Assembly (NCBI RefSeq): GCF_001613405.1
Contig: NZ_BDCH01000017.1
Location: 62,001 to 126,000, forward strand
Origin: Nocardia crassostreae
Lineage (GTDB): Bacteria > Actinomycetota > Actinomycetes > Mycobacteriales > Mycobacteriaceae
Reading direction: 5' to 3'
DNA length: 64,000 bases
Shown: piece after piece, positions 1 to 7,574 of the stretch
Layout of the letters: every line of letters starts with the position of its first letter
How positions within the stretch are numbered: the first letter of the stretch is position 1
Program-made: the position numbers and the translations under genes
Notes under the pieces: model-generated
Seen by the model: the letters and a program-made list of their open reading frames with translations, nothing else
What the model was told of the DNA's origin: nothing
The model's database searches: none

Positions 1-261
1 GACAGTTCGACCTCCTGGCTGTTCGAGCAGTTTCAGGAAGCGACGGTAGGGCCGGTGCGCCTCCAGATCGCTGCCGGTTCGAACGAGGGGTTGCTAACCG
101 AGCACCTGTACCGGCTCCAGGATCTGCTGTCGGACAGGGGTTTTCGGAACCGGTTGCAGGTCTACACAGGCGGTCATGATTACGCCTGCTGGGCTGCCGC
201 GATGATGGGCGACTTGGCCGAGGTGTGCGGTGTAATGCGCGATCATCGGTCAGCACTCTGA
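1..261 (+). CDS. Esterase-family protein, C-terminal fragment
   Basis: The reading frame is open from the first base, so the gene starts upstream of the window; only about 86 residues are visible. They contain the end of an enterochelin esterase-like alpha/beta hydrolase: a strand/turn with AAGSNEG, then GGHDYACWAAAM, where the histidine of GGHDY is in the position of the catalytic His of the Fes/esterase-D family. The nucleophile serine and acid lie outside the window. The stop is TGA at 259-261, and a large inverted repeat follows at once. Substrate cannot be told from this piece. Confidence 0.7.
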   Translation, partial: DSSTSWLFEQFQEATVGPVRLQIAAGSNEGLLTEHLYRLQDLLSDRGFRNRLQVYTGGHDYACWAAAMMGDLAEVCGVMRDHRSAL

Positions 262-268
262 CCTGCTC

Positions 269-319
269 TTTCGTCCACGCTGCCGTGAGCGGATCTGCTC
301 ACAGCAGCGTGGGGCGAAA
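269..319. terminator. Long imperfect hairpin between esterase and clpP
   Basis: Arms 275-290 and 297-312 match at 15 of 16 positions around the 6-nt loop GGATCT. The stem resumes with TTTCG (269-273) against CGAAA (315-319) after a small bulge. It starts 8 bases after the esterase stop and ends 30 bases before the clpP start. There is no T-run, so it is either a GC-rich actinobacterial terminator for the esterase or an operator/leader structure for the clp operon. Terminator is the simpler reading. Confidence 0.6.
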
Positions 320-349
320 TCCGGGGCGCCGCTGCGGCACGGTGGATTC

Positions 350-946
350 ATGGGAGACAACAAGCCGATGTTCAACTGGTGCACACACGAACAACTGTTC
401 AGCCGAAGGATTCTGGTGCTCGACGGGGCGCTGGACGACGACAACGGGGCGCTGCTCATGACGCAGTTGCTCACCCTGGCGACCGAGGATCCGGAGGCGG
501 GGATCTCGCTGTGGATCCATTCGCCCGGCGGATCGGTTCCGGCCATGCTCGCCATCCGCGACGTCATGCGCCTGGTGCCGTGCGACGTGTCCACGCTGGC
601 GCTCGGATTGGCGTGCAGCGCCGGGCAATTCCTGCTTTCCGCCGGAACCCCGGGCAAGCGTTTCGCCCTGCCGCACGCGCGCATCCTGATGCATCAGGGT
701 TCCGCGGGCATCGGCGGCAGCGCGGTGGAGGTCGAGGTCCAGGCCGACGATCTGCGCTACACCGTGCAGACCGTGCTCGGCCTCATCGCCGAGGACACCG
801 GCCAGCCCTTCGACCAGATCTACGACGATTCGCTGCACGATCGCTGGTTCACCGCCACCCAGGCCCGCGAGTACGGATTCATCGACGGCATCGTCGACTC
901 CTTCTGGCAGGTCGTCCCGCAACGCCACAAGGTAGGTATCTCCTGA
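350..946 (+). CDS. clpP: ClpP-family serine protease, catalytic subunit
   Basis: A 198-residue ClpP peptidase, the usual length for the family. The triad is visible: Ser90 (ACSAGQ), His115 (MHQ, 25 residues on, the normal spacing) and Asp160. ClpP forms the chambered tetradecamer that degrades proteins fed by ClpX or ClpC. Its stop overlaps the start of the next clpP (ATGA), so the two are translationally coupled and probably made in equal amounts, as expected for subunits of one mixed barrel. With a PopR-like regulator downstream, the pair resembles the clpP3-clpP4 operon of Streptomyces rather than the essential clpP1-clpP2 pair. Which actinobacterial pair it is cannot be settled without a tree. 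Confidence 0.93.
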   Translation: MGDNKPMFNWCTHEQLFSRRILVLDGALDDDNGALLMTQLLTLATEDPEAGISLWIHSPGGSVPAMLAIRDVMRLVPCDVSTLALGLACSAGQFLLSAGTPGKRFALPHARILMHQGSAGIGGSAVEVEVQADDLRYTVQTVLGLIAEDTGQPFDQIYDDSLHDRWFTATQAREYGFIDGIVDSFWQVVPQRHKVGIS

Positions 947-1533
947 TGACCAGCTGCACCATCCCCAATGTCATCGCCCAGCGCCCGCGCGGCGAGCGCA
1001 TCATGGACGTCTATTCGCACCTGCTCACCGAACGCATCGTCTACCTGGGCACCCCGATCGACGCGGGCGTAGCCAATGCCCTCATCGCCCAACTCCTGCA
1101 CCTGGACGCCGACAGCCCGGGCCAGGACATCAACCTCTACATCAACTGCGAGGGCGGCGACTTGTCCGCCATGCTCGCCGTCTACGACACCATGCAGCAC
1201 ATCAACTCCCCCGTGGTCACCACCTGCGTGGGCCAGGCCATTGCCGTCGGAGCCGTGTTGCTGGCAGGTGGCGCCCCGGGCCGCCGCACCATGCTCCCGC
1301 ACGCCCGCGTCGTCCTGCACCAACCCTCCGCCAGTGGCCGCGGCACCATCCCGGACCTCATCATCCAGGCCGACGAAATCGTCCGCATGCGAGCCGCCAT
1401 CGAACAGATCCTGTCCAAACACAGCGGCCAGTCCGCGGAAGCCCTCCGCCGCGACACCGACCGCGACCGCGTCTTCACCGCCGAAGCAGCCCTCGCCTAC
1501 GGCCTGGTCGACCAGATCCTGGGTCCGCGCTGA
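946..1533 (+). CDS. ClpP-like subunit lacking the catalytic serine (ClpR-like)
   Basis: A 195-residue protein starting at the ATG that overlaps the previous stop by 4 bases. It aligns with ClpP along its whole length. The His (His125 in LHQP) and Asp (Asp170 in RRDTDRDR) keep the same spacing as in its neighbour, but the nucleophile position in GQAIAVGA reads Ala100 (codon GCC, 1243-1245) where ClpP has GQAASMGA. A GCC codon is at least two changes from AGC, so a one-base sequencing error is unlikely. From family knowledge, serine-less ClpP relatives (ClpR of cyanobacteria and plastids) are structural partners in mixed rings. I infer the same here: an inactive ring subunit paired with the active one upstream. 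Confidence 0.88.
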   Translation: MTSCTIPNVIAQRPRGERIMDVYSHLLTERIVYLGTPIDAGVANALIAQLLHLDADSPGQDINLYINCEGGDLSAMLAVYDTMQHINSPVVTTCVGQAIAVGAVLLAGGAPGRRTMLPHARVVLHQPSASGRGTIPDLIIQADEIVRMRAAIEQILSKHSGQSAEALRRDTDRDRVFTAEAALAYGLVDQILGPR

Positions 1534-1543
1534 TCTGAAACAC

Positions 1544-1606
1544 CATCGACCGGGAACTGGTGGCGGGACCTTCTCGGCAAACGCCGCCACCATTTCCCGG
1601 TCGATG
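1544..1606. terminator. Bidirectional terminator, 23-bp hairpin
   Basis: Arms 1544-1566 and 1584-1606 are complementary at 22 of 23 positions around a 17-nt loop. The hairpin fills the gap between the convergent clpP pair (stop 1533) and the regulator gene (stop 1609-1611), so it serves both strands. No T-run is present, which is common in high-GC actinobacteria. Confidence 0.85.
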
Positions 1607-1608
1607 AG

Positions 1609-2010
1609 CTAAGCGGCGAGCGCCATGAGAACAGGACCAGTTGGCCGGTATCCGGCGGGCGGCCGCGTGATGGACGCCAGCCGTTGACAGCGCAACTCGT
1701 CGGCGACCTGCCCGGTGAGATCGCCCAGCGTAGTCCCCAACGCCCCCGCAAGATTCGAGATCATCTCACTGGAGGGGTCCTTCCGCCCGCGCTCCACCTC
1801 CGACAGATGCTGCGGCGAAATCCCGGCCCGCCCAGCAGTTTCAATGAGCTTCTCCCCCTGCTCCTGCCGCAACGCCCGCAACTGCTCCCCCAGCACCTCC
1901 CGCCACAACGGCTCCCGCCCGGCCTCCTCCCGCGGCCGCTCCTCCCGTCCCCCGGGAATCGAACGCAGACGCGGAAACTCCGGCGCGGCCGGAACAGCAG
2001 GCTCGGACAT
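1609..2010 (-). CDS. PopR/ClgR-type XRE regulator with Ala-Ala tail
   Basis: A 133-residue protein with a helix-turn-helix of the Cro/CI type in the middle (about residues 40-100; GISPQHLSEVERGRKDPSSE is the recognition region) and a short C-terminal tail ending ALAA. Length, HTH sequence and tail match ClgR of Mycobacterium/Corynebacterium and PopR of Streptomyces, activators of clp genes. In S. lividans PopR, the two terminal alanines make it a ClpP substrate, so the regulator is destroyed while ClpP works and accumulates when it fails. The gene converges on the clpP pair, and a shared terminator lies between them. The target operator was not identified. XRE family and tail are certain; the PopR role is inferred. 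Confidence 0.82.
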   Translation of the reverse strand: MSEPAVPAAPEFPRLRSIPGGREERPREEAGREPLWREVLGEQLRALRQEQGEKLIETAGRAGISPQHLSEVERGRKDPSSEMISNLAGALGTTLGDLTGQVADELRCQRLASITRPPAGYRPTGPVLMALAA

Positions 2011-2160
2011 AGCCCGAGCCTAAGGCGACAGCAACCCCCGCACCCGCCATTACGCTCTGGGCGTACAAGCAAACCGTGCGCTCACACCCGCTACCGGGTG
2101 TGGGCTCAACGGAATCAGCCCGCCACCCTGGTGTTCGGGTGCGGGCCGCGGCCCCCGGGG

Positions 2161-2223
2161 TTCAGGGGTGGAACCCCTGAAATCACCTCTTCTCCCGGGG
2201 TTTCAGGGGCGTAGCCCCTGAAA
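2161..2223. repeat. Two REP-like palindromes
   Basis: Two small perfect hairpins sit 20 bases apart: 2161-2181 (arms TTCAGGGG/CCCCTGAA, loop TGGAA) and 2201-2223 (arms TTTCAGGGG/CCCCTGAAA, loop CGTAG). They share the core TTCAGGGG and each is preceded by CGGGG, so they are copies of one element. Just after them, CACGAGAGTTGG occurs twice (from about 2228 and 2248). They lie in the gap between popR and the DUF5130-like gene, as intergenic REP-type repeats do. Confidence 0.65.
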
Positions 2224-2261
2224 GACCACGAGAGTTGGGGTATCCCACGAGAGTTGGCCGG

Positions 2262-2729
2262 TCAGATGCGGCCGATGGCGGCTGCCATTACGCGGACGGC
2301 GGAGACCAGGCCGTCGATGAGGTCGCCTTGGCGGATGGAGCTCAGGGCGGCGGTGGCGCCGAGTTGGCAGACGCGGTCGTTGGCGCGTTCGGCTACGTCG
2401 CGGCCGGAACGGACCTCGATGGAACCGGTGTTGGGGTCGACGGCCAGCAGGACGGAGCGGGTGGCCTCGGGGGTGCCGGGGAAGAGGGCGTCGGCGCCGG
2501 TGGCGGAGTCCTGGCCGAGGTCGCCGATGAAGACGTTGAAGCGGACCTTGGTGGCGCGGGTGGCGTCGGTGAGGGCGTTGTCCATGAGCAGGCGCTCGTG
2601 GTCGGTGAAGGGGACCTCGTTGAAGACGTCGCCTGCCTCGTGCACGCCGGACACGCGCCCGCTGGTGGTGATGGCGTAGCCGTGCGGTAGGTCGGCCGCG
2701 TTCACCGCGGGCCAATTAGAACTTGCCAC
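2262..2729 (-). CDS. DUF5130-family protein
   Basis: A 155-residue protein from a GTG start. The order GRVSGVHEAG, then DHERLLMDNALTDATRATKVRF, FIGDLGQDS, VLLAVDPNTGSIEV and a C-terminal helix ending QGDLIDGL resembles the actinobacterial family annotated as DUF5130. The middle recalls TPM-type folds, but I cannot claim an activity. No signal peptide or membrane segment is evident. It overlaps the stop of the ctaJ-like gene by 14 bases, so both are in one minus-strand unit. Confidence 0.6.
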   Translation of the reverse strand: MASSNWPAVNAADLPHGYAITTSGRVSGVHEAGDVFNEVPFTDHERLLMDNALTDATRATKVRFNVFIGDLGQDSATGADALFPGTPEATRSVLLAVDPNTGSIEVRSGRDVAERANDRVCQLGATAALSSIRQGDLIDGLVSAVRVMAAAIGRI

Positions 2730-2997
2730 TTGCCCGGCCTCCGATCAGGTCCGCCTCGGCGGATTCAATAGCCGCATGATTGCCATGCGACGACTCAGCA
2801 ACATCGTGATGACCGGCGCCGGTCACCTCGTCGGTTGCGCTCCACAGCACCGGCGGCTGGGTCCACTGCTGTCCGAGCTCATAGTGATCCGGCTTCTTGC
2901 CCGGCAGCGGCTTGCCGAGATACGACAATCCAGCGATCACCAGATAGATCGCAACCGGGATGCCGACGTAGATCAGCACTGTCTGGAGAATGCTCAC
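2716..2997 (-). CDS. ctaJ: Small membrane protein, CtaJ-like cytochrome aa3 subunit
   Basis: A 93-residue protein from a GTG start with one N-terminal transmembrane helix (about residues 5-28, QTVLIYVGIPVAIYLVIAGL) and a hydrophilic tail containing GKKPDHYELGQQWTQPPVLW. Size, helix and tail fit the accessory subunit CtaJ seen in the mycobacterial bc1-aa3 supercomplex. As I recall the tuberculosis genome, the gene after glbO and aglA (Rv2472) has this size, which supports the match. The assignment rests on recall of the family and on gene order, so a plain conserved membrane protein remains possible. Confidence 0.6.
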   Translation of the reverse strand: MSILQTVLIYVGIPVAIYLVIAGLSYLGKPLPGKKPDHYELGQQWTQPPVLWSATDEVTGAGHHDVAESSHGNHAAIESAEADLIGGRASGKF

Positions 2998-3074
2998 GGC
3001 ACAACGGTAATCGATGCCCGGATCCTCATCGTAGACCGGTGAGCGAGCCCACGCTCGTGTCGTCGCGTCGCTGG

Positions 3075-4676
3075 TCAGATCAGCCAGGCCGCAGAGTTTG
3101 CCGGAAGTTTTCTAGCGGTAATCGGGGCGCTCGCCAGCAATACATCACCGGCGGGCAGCAGGACGGGGGCGTCGGTGGTGTTCAGCACACACAGCAGTCC
3201 GCCGCCGCGCCGGAAGGCCAGGCAGCCGGGCGGGCTGCCGTACCACTCCAGGCCCGGAACGCCGAATCCCGGACGCACGGCCCGCAATTCGATGGCCATG
3301 CGGTACAGCGACAGCATGGAGTCCAGGCGTTCCAATTGCCGCTCCACGGTCAGCTGGGCCCAGTACGGCGGCATCGGCAGCCACGGGCGACCGGCGGTGA
3401 AACCGAGGGGCGGCCGGTTGCCCTCCCAGGGCAGCGGCACCCGGCAGCCGTCGCGACCGCGTTCGGTGTGCCCGGACCGCTCCCACACCGGATCCCGCAG
3501 CGCCGCCTCGGGCAGGTCGTCGACATTGGGCAGGCCCAATTCCGCGCCGTTGTAGATGAATACGCTGCCGGGCAGGGCCAGTTCGAGCAGGGCCATGGCC
3601 CGCGCCCGCGCCAGCCCGACGGGGCCGCCGCCGTAGCGGGTGACCTCGCGCTCGATATCGTGATTGGACAGCGTCCAGGTGGGACTGGCGCCGACCCCCG
3701 CGACCGCGCGTAGCGAATTGTCGACCGCCGCGCGAATCTTGTCCGGATGGAAGGCCGTTTCGGCTAATCGGAAATTGAATGCCAGATGTAGCTCGTCGGG
3801 GCGGACGTATTCGCCGAAGCGGGTGTTGTCGTCCACCCACACCTCGCCGATCGCGACGGCGTGCGGGTATTCGTCCATGACCTTGCGCAGTCGGCGATGC
3901 AGTTCGTGCACGCCGGGATTGTTGAAGCGCGGGTCGTCATCGTCGTGCCCGAACATCTTGGAGTTGGGGTGCGCCATATCGGGCAGGCCCTCGGGCTTGG
4001 CCATGCCGTGGGCGACATCGATGCGGAACCCGTCCACCCCGCGATCCAGCCAGAACCGCATGGTCTGCTCGAAATCGGCGGCGACCTCGGGATTGTCCCA
4101 GTTCAGATCGGGCTGCTCGGCGGCGAAGATGTGCAGGTACCACTGCCCCGGCCGCCCGTCCGGCTCGATGACGCGGGTCCAGGCGGGTCCGCCGAAAATG
4201 CTGGGCCAATTGTTCGGCGGCGCAGCGCCATCGGGGCCGCGCCCGTCACGGAAGTGGTAGCGGGCGCGTTCCGGACTGCCCGGTCCCGCCCGCAGCGCTG
4301 CCCGGAACCACGGATGCCGGTCGCTGCTGTGGTTGGGCACCAGGTCCATGGTGACCCGCATGCCCCGGTCGTGCGCCTCGGAAATCACCGCGTCGAGGGC
4401 CGCGATCCCGCCGAACAGCGGGTCGATATCGCGCGGATCGGAGACGTCGTAACCGCCATCGGCCATGGGCGAGCGCATGACCGGGCAGATCCACAGCGCG
4501 TCCACCCCCAATAGCTCCAGGTACCCGAGCTTTTCGCGCAGCCCGCCCAGATCGCCGACGCCGTCGCCGTCGGAATCCGCGAACGAACGGGGGTACACCT
4601 GATAGAAGACGGCCGATCGCCACCACGGCATTGCCTGCGCAGCCGCGGCCCCCGGCCCGGCGGATGTTTCGGTCAC
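3075..4676 (-). CDS. aglA: GH13 alpha-glucosidase / alpha-amylase family
   Basis: About 533 residues from a GTG at 4676; an in-frame ATG at 4727 would add 17 residues that look non-coding. A full GH13 barrel is present: YQVYPRSFADSDGDGVGDL, the conserved MDLVPNHSSDRHPWF, GFRIDVAHG with the nucleophile Asp, AIGEVW with the acid/base Glu, and LSNHDIEREV with the third Asp. The QVYPRSF/DLVPNHSSD pattern is that of alpha-1,4 or alpha-1,6 glucosidases (oligo-1,6-glucosidase, trehalose synthase-like), and no signal peptide is seen, so it should act on maltooligosaccharides or trehalose-derived sugars in the cytoplasm. Neighbours glbO and ctaJ match mycobacterial gene order. Exact linkage specificity is unknown. 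Confidence 0.88.
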   Translation of the reverse strand: MTETSAGPGAAAAQAMPWWRSAVFYQVYPRSFADSDGDGVGDLGGLREKLGYLELLGVDALWICPVMRSPMADGGYDVSDPRDIDPLFGGIAALDAVISEAHDRGMRVTMDLVPNHSSDRHPWFRAALRAGPGSPERARYHFRDGRGPDGAAPPNNWPSIFGGPAWTRVIEPDGRPGQWYLHIFAAEQPDLNWDNPEVAADFEQTMRFWLDRGVDGFRIDVAHGMAKPEGLPDMAHPNSKMFGHDDDDPRFNNPGVHELHRRLRKVMDEYPHAVAIGEVWVDDNTRFGEYVRPDELHLAFNFRLAETAFHPDKIRAAVDNSLRAVAGVGASPTWTLSNHDIEREVTRYGGGPVGLARARAMALLELALPGSVFIYNGAELGLPNVDDLPEAALRDPVWERSGHTERGRDGCRVPLPWEGNRPPLGFTAGRPWLPMPPYWAQLTVERQLERLDSMLSLYRMAIELRAVRPGFGVPGLEWYGSPPGCLAFRRGGGLLCVLNTTDAPVLLPAGDVLLASAPITARKLPANSAAWLI

Positions 4677-4809
4677 AGCCGTAATGGTGCCAAAGCACAC
4701 CGTCGCTCGAGGCCGCAAAGACGACACTTGTCCAGATTCAGCAAATCGTCAGCTGTGCCGAAGTTGAACCGGAAACCGTCTGGGCGGCTTGAGCTTCTGC
4801 CCTACGAAT

Positions 4810-5223
4810 TCAGAAGGGCGAGTTCATGAGCGAATTGGCGGCCATCTCGAAGTAGTCGAGCAACTGCTTCCGATGCTGGTCGTCGAGCACCTCCGGCTCG
4901 ATCTCGGCCACCGCGATGTGCATGGCCCGCAGCCAGGCGTCCCGTTCGATGGGCCCCACCTTGAACGGATGGTGCCGCATCCGCAACCGCGGGTGCCCCC
5001 GCTCCTCGCCGTAGGTCCGCGGCCCGCCCCAGTACTGCTCCAGGAACATGCGCAGCCGCCGCTCGGCAGGACCCAGATCCTCCTCGGGGTACAGCGGCCG
5101 CAAAACCTCGTCGGCCGCGACCTCCCGGTAGAAGGCCGCGACGATCCGACCGAACGTCGCGGCGCCCCCCACCGCGTCATAGAAGGAGGTCGTCGTCTGC
5201 TCACCGGAAGTCACGCCAACCAT
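4810..5223 (-). CDS. glbO: Group II truncated haemoglobin O
   Basis: About 137 residues from the ATG at 5223; GTG starts at 5232 and 5214 are possible. This is a 2-on-2 globin: FYDAVGGAATFGRIVAAFY with Tyr B10, PLYPEEDL with Tyr at CD1, the proximal histidine in RMRHHPF, and a Trp in AWLRAM at G8. Tyr B10, Tyr CD1 and Trp G8 together are the mark of the trHbO group, which binds O2 very tightly and reacts with NO and peroxide. It diverges from the HNH nuclease gene with about 220 bases between the chosen starts. Confidence 0.92.
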   Translation of the reverse strand: MVGVTSGEQTTTSFYDAVGGAATFGRIVAAFYREVAADEVLRPLYPEEDLGPAERRLRMFLEQYWGGPRTYGEERGHPRLRMRHHPFKVGPIERDAWLRAMHIAVAEIEPEVLDDQHRKQLLDYFEMAANSLMNSPF

Positions 5224-5444
5224 TGTGCCCACATCTCGCGTATGCGGCTCATCGCGTCCCCACTTCGTCCCCGGTATACCCCCGCATCGGGACCGGCGCG
5301 GTCGCGGCGGGCCCGGTTACGTCCTGTTCACCCGTTTGTGCCCGAGAATCTGCAAAATCACCGTGCATTCTGGGGACTTCCATGGTCAACTGGGTGGCAG
5401 TCTGCCGAGACGAAGCACCCATCGGACGAATACGGATTCGGGGT

Positions 5445-6143
5445 ATGCCCATGAAGCAGCGGCACAGCGCCAGGCATGAGGCGCGGACACATCGACAACT
5501 CCAGCCCGCCGACGTCCACAATCGTGGGTCGGGGGCCATTCCGCTGCATGTTTTGTCCGATCATCATCCGGGTGCGCATCATGATCATCACGCGCATCGC
5601 CCGCCCGAAGTCTCCACCGGTTCCAGCTGGGCCAAACGCCGCGTCCTGCTGTTGAACGCAACGTACGAACCTCTCACCGCCCTGTCCGCGCGCCGCGCCA
5701 TCGTGCTGCTGATCTGCGACAAGGCCGATACCGTCCATGACAATCCCGAGGGCCCGGTCGTGCATTCCGCCGGCACCTCGGTCGCATTGCCCTCGGTCAT
5801 CCGATTACGCAACTACGTGCGTGTCCCCTACCGCGCCCGCGTCCCGATGACCCGCGCCGCGCTCATGCATCGCGATCGATATCGCTGCGCCTATTGCGGC
5901 GGCAAGGCGGAAACCATCGACCATGTGATTCCGCGCAGCCGCGGCGGGCCTCACACCTGGGAGAACTGCGTCGCCTCCTGCGCGCCCTGCAACCACCGCA
6001 AGGCGGACAAGTTGCTGAGCGAACTGGGCTGGACCCTGGTGCACGCCCTGGAATCGCCCAAGGGCCCGCATTGGCGACTGCTGTCCTCCAGCTCGGAGCT
6101 GGACCCGACCTGGTTGCAGTACCTCGGCGAGGGCGCGGCCTGA
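5445..6143 (+). CDS. HNH endonuclease
   Basis: About 232 residues from the ATG at 5445. The frame is open back to 5223, but codons between 5382 and 5445 lack the strong GC third-position bias, so earlier starts are disfavoured; ATG 5451 is the main alternative. The N-terminus is His-rich and probably disordered. The domain beginning KRRVLLLNATYEPLTALSAR and the HNH core CAYCGG...TIDHVIPRSRGG...ENCVASCAPCNHRK give two zinc CxxC pairs and the His/Asn/His metal site. The same arrangement occurs in the mycobacterial Rv2469c type next to glbO. The biological target is unknown; nothing indicates a restriction system. Confidence 0.85.
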   Translation: MPMKQRHSARHEARTHRQLQPADVHNRGSGAIPLHVLSDHHPGAHHDHHAHRPPEVSTGSSWAKRRVLLLNATYEPLTALSARRAIVLLICDKADTVHDNPEGPVVHSAGTSVALPSVIRLRNYVRVPYRARVPMTRAALMHRDRYRCAYCGGKAETIDHVIPRSRGGPHTWENCVASCAPCNHRKADKLLSELGWTLVHALESPKGPHWRLLSSSSELDPTWLQYLGEGAA

Positions 6144-6157
6144 CGGGGCGGCGTCAG
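6140..6157. terminator. Small hairpin between convergent genes
   Basis: CTGACG (6140-6145) and CGTCAG (6152-6157) enclose a 6-nt loop and cover the facing stop codons of the HNH and cupin-regulator genes, which are only 10 bases apart. The stem is just 6 bp, so the terminator role is tentative. Confidence 0.35.
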
Positions 6158-6726
6158 CTGTATTCGCTGACGAGCATGGCCCAGGTGCCGGGCTCGAGCG
6201 CGTCGAAGAGATGCGGCATATCGCCCGGATAGCAGATGTAATCCCCCGGGCGCAGCTCGACCGGCGCATCCATGAGCCCCGCCCTGGCATGGCCCGCGCA
6301 CAGCATCACATGCTCCATGACGCCCCGCGCATGCGGATCGGATCGACGGGGCTGCCCGGGCTCGGCGGTCATGCGGTAGATGTCGCGCCGGACATTCGAC
6401 GGCGCGGCCGACAGCAGTGTGATGCGGTACTCGGCCTGCGCCGAAGCCAACTGCGCGCCCTCACCGGCCCGGATCACCTGCACCTGCGGCCGCGGCGGAT
6501 CCAGCAATTGCGAGAACTGGATACCGAGCGCCAGGCACAGCGCCCACAGCGTCTCGATACTGGGATTACCGGACCCCGATTCCAGTTGGGACAGCGTGGA
6601 TTTGGCAATACCCGCGCGTTTGGCCACCTCGGTGAGCGACAGCCCCGAACGGGCACGCTCCCGACGCAAGGCGGCCGCGATCGCCTCCTGCGGCGAGGCA
6701 GTCGCCGAGCTCTCGTGCTGGATCAT
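6154..6726 (-). CDS. XRE-cupin transcriptional regulator
   Basis: 190 residues in two domains: an N-terminal Cro/CI-type HTH (about 15-75; GLSLTEVAKRAGIAKSTLSQ) and a C-terminal cupin barrel (about 100-188; GVMEHVMLCAGHARAGL, then LRPGDYICYPGDMPHLFDAL) that would bind a small effector. It diverges from the azlC-azlD exporter with a 75-bp shared promoter region. This class (PuuR/SutR-like) commonly controls an adjacent amino-acid transport or catabolic gene, so regulation of azlCD in response to an amino acid is likely but inferred. Confidence 0.85.
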   Translation of the reverse strand: MIQHESSATASPQEAIAAALRRERARSGLSLTEVAKRAGIAKSTLSQLESGSGNPSIETLWALCLALGIQFSQLLDPPRPQVQVIRAGEGAQLASAQAEYRITLLSAAPSNVRRDIYRMTAEPGQPRRSDPHARGVMEHVMLCAGHARAGLMDAPVELRPGDYICYPGDMPHLFDALEPGTWAMLVSEYS

Positions 6727-6764
6727 TATGGCTTCACACAGTACCGGCTCGCTGCCGTACCCCT

Positions 6765-6794
6765 TTGACTATTCGGACTCGATGCGTTCATTAT
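6765..6794 (+). promoter_or_regulatory. Probable azlC promoter
   Basis: TTGACT (6765-6770) and CATTAT (6789-6794) are separated by 18 bases. A start point about 7 bases past the -10 would fall on the azlC ATG at 6802, implying a leaderless transcript, which is common in actinobacteria and agrees with the lack of a clear Shine-Dalgarno sequence. Confidence 0.45.
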
Positions 6795-6801
6795 AGGCAA
6801 C

Positions 6802-7515
6802 ATGCGTTCGATATGGCGAACACTGGATCGGGGTGTATTGACCGGTATCGCGGCGATCTGCCTGGCAGTCGCCATGATCGGCATTTCCTACGGGGCCACG
6901 GCCGTCACGGCGGGGTTGCCCGCGTGGCTGCCGATTCTGCTCAGCCTGGCCGTGGTGGCGGGCAGGTCGGAGTTCGTGTTCATCGGGATTGTCACCGCGG
7001 GCGGCGGGCTCATCACCGCGGTGCTGGCGGGTTTGCTCGTCAATGCCCGCCACCTGCCCTACGGCCTGTCGGTCCCCGATGTCGTCGGCACCGGATGGCG
7101 TCGCCTGGTCGGTACGCAGATCATGAACGACGAATCCGTCGCCATGGCGCTGGCTCAGCCCGATCGCGGCCGTCGTCGCGCCGCGTACTGGCTCTGCGGC
7201 CTGTCCGTGCTCGCCGCCTGGCCATTGAGCGCCGCGATCGGAGCCCTGCTCGGCTCGATCGTCCCCGGCCCCAATGCCTTCGGCCTGGATGCCGTCTTCC
7301 CCGCGGTGCTGATCACCCTGGTCATTCCCGCGCTCAGCGATTCGCAGACGCGCATCGCGGCCCTCGCGGGCGCCGCGGTCGCCGCGGTGACCACGCCATT
7401 CCTCGGCGCGGGCCTTCCGGTCCTGCTGGCCCTGACCGCCGTCCTCCTGGTGGCCCGCCGCGCCGACCCCGAACCGGCCGCCGCGCCGGAACCCGCAACC
7501 GCGGAACCGGCGTAA
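6802..7515 (+). CDS. azlC: AzlC-family branched-chain amino-acid exporter subunit
   Basis: 237 residues, largely membrane-embedded (five to six helices). AzlC features are visible: an early GITAVTAGLPAWLPILLSLAVVAGRSEFVF-type stretch with the AzlC pattern of small residues, the polar segment ARHLPYGLSVP, and a central NDESVAM. The tail is Pro/Ala/Glu-rich. With AzlD it forms a two-component permease that exports branched-chain amino acids or analogues. azlD follows after 59 bases on the same strand, and the upstream divergent cupin regulator is the probable controller. Confidence 0.9.
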   Translation: MRSIWRTLDRGVLTGIAAICLAVAMIGISYGATAVTAGLPAWLPILLSLAVVAGRSEFVFIGIVTAGGGLITAVLAGLLVNARHLPYGLSVPDVVGTGWRRLVGTQIMNDESVAMALAQPDRGRRRAAYWLCGLSVLAAWPLSAAIGALLGSIVPGPNAFGLDAVFPAVLITLVIPALSDSQTRIAALAGAAVAAVTTPFLGAGLPVLLALTAVLLVARRADPEPAAAPEPATAEPA

Positions 7516-7574
7516 TCTATCCGGCCCCCTGATCACCGCGCAGTCCAACCACCTACTGGAAGAAGGTTTTCCGC

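Noticed and set aside
5223..5444. N-terminal extension of the HNH nuclease
   Set aside because: Codons here lack GC at third positions and the segment shares space with the divergent glbO promoter.
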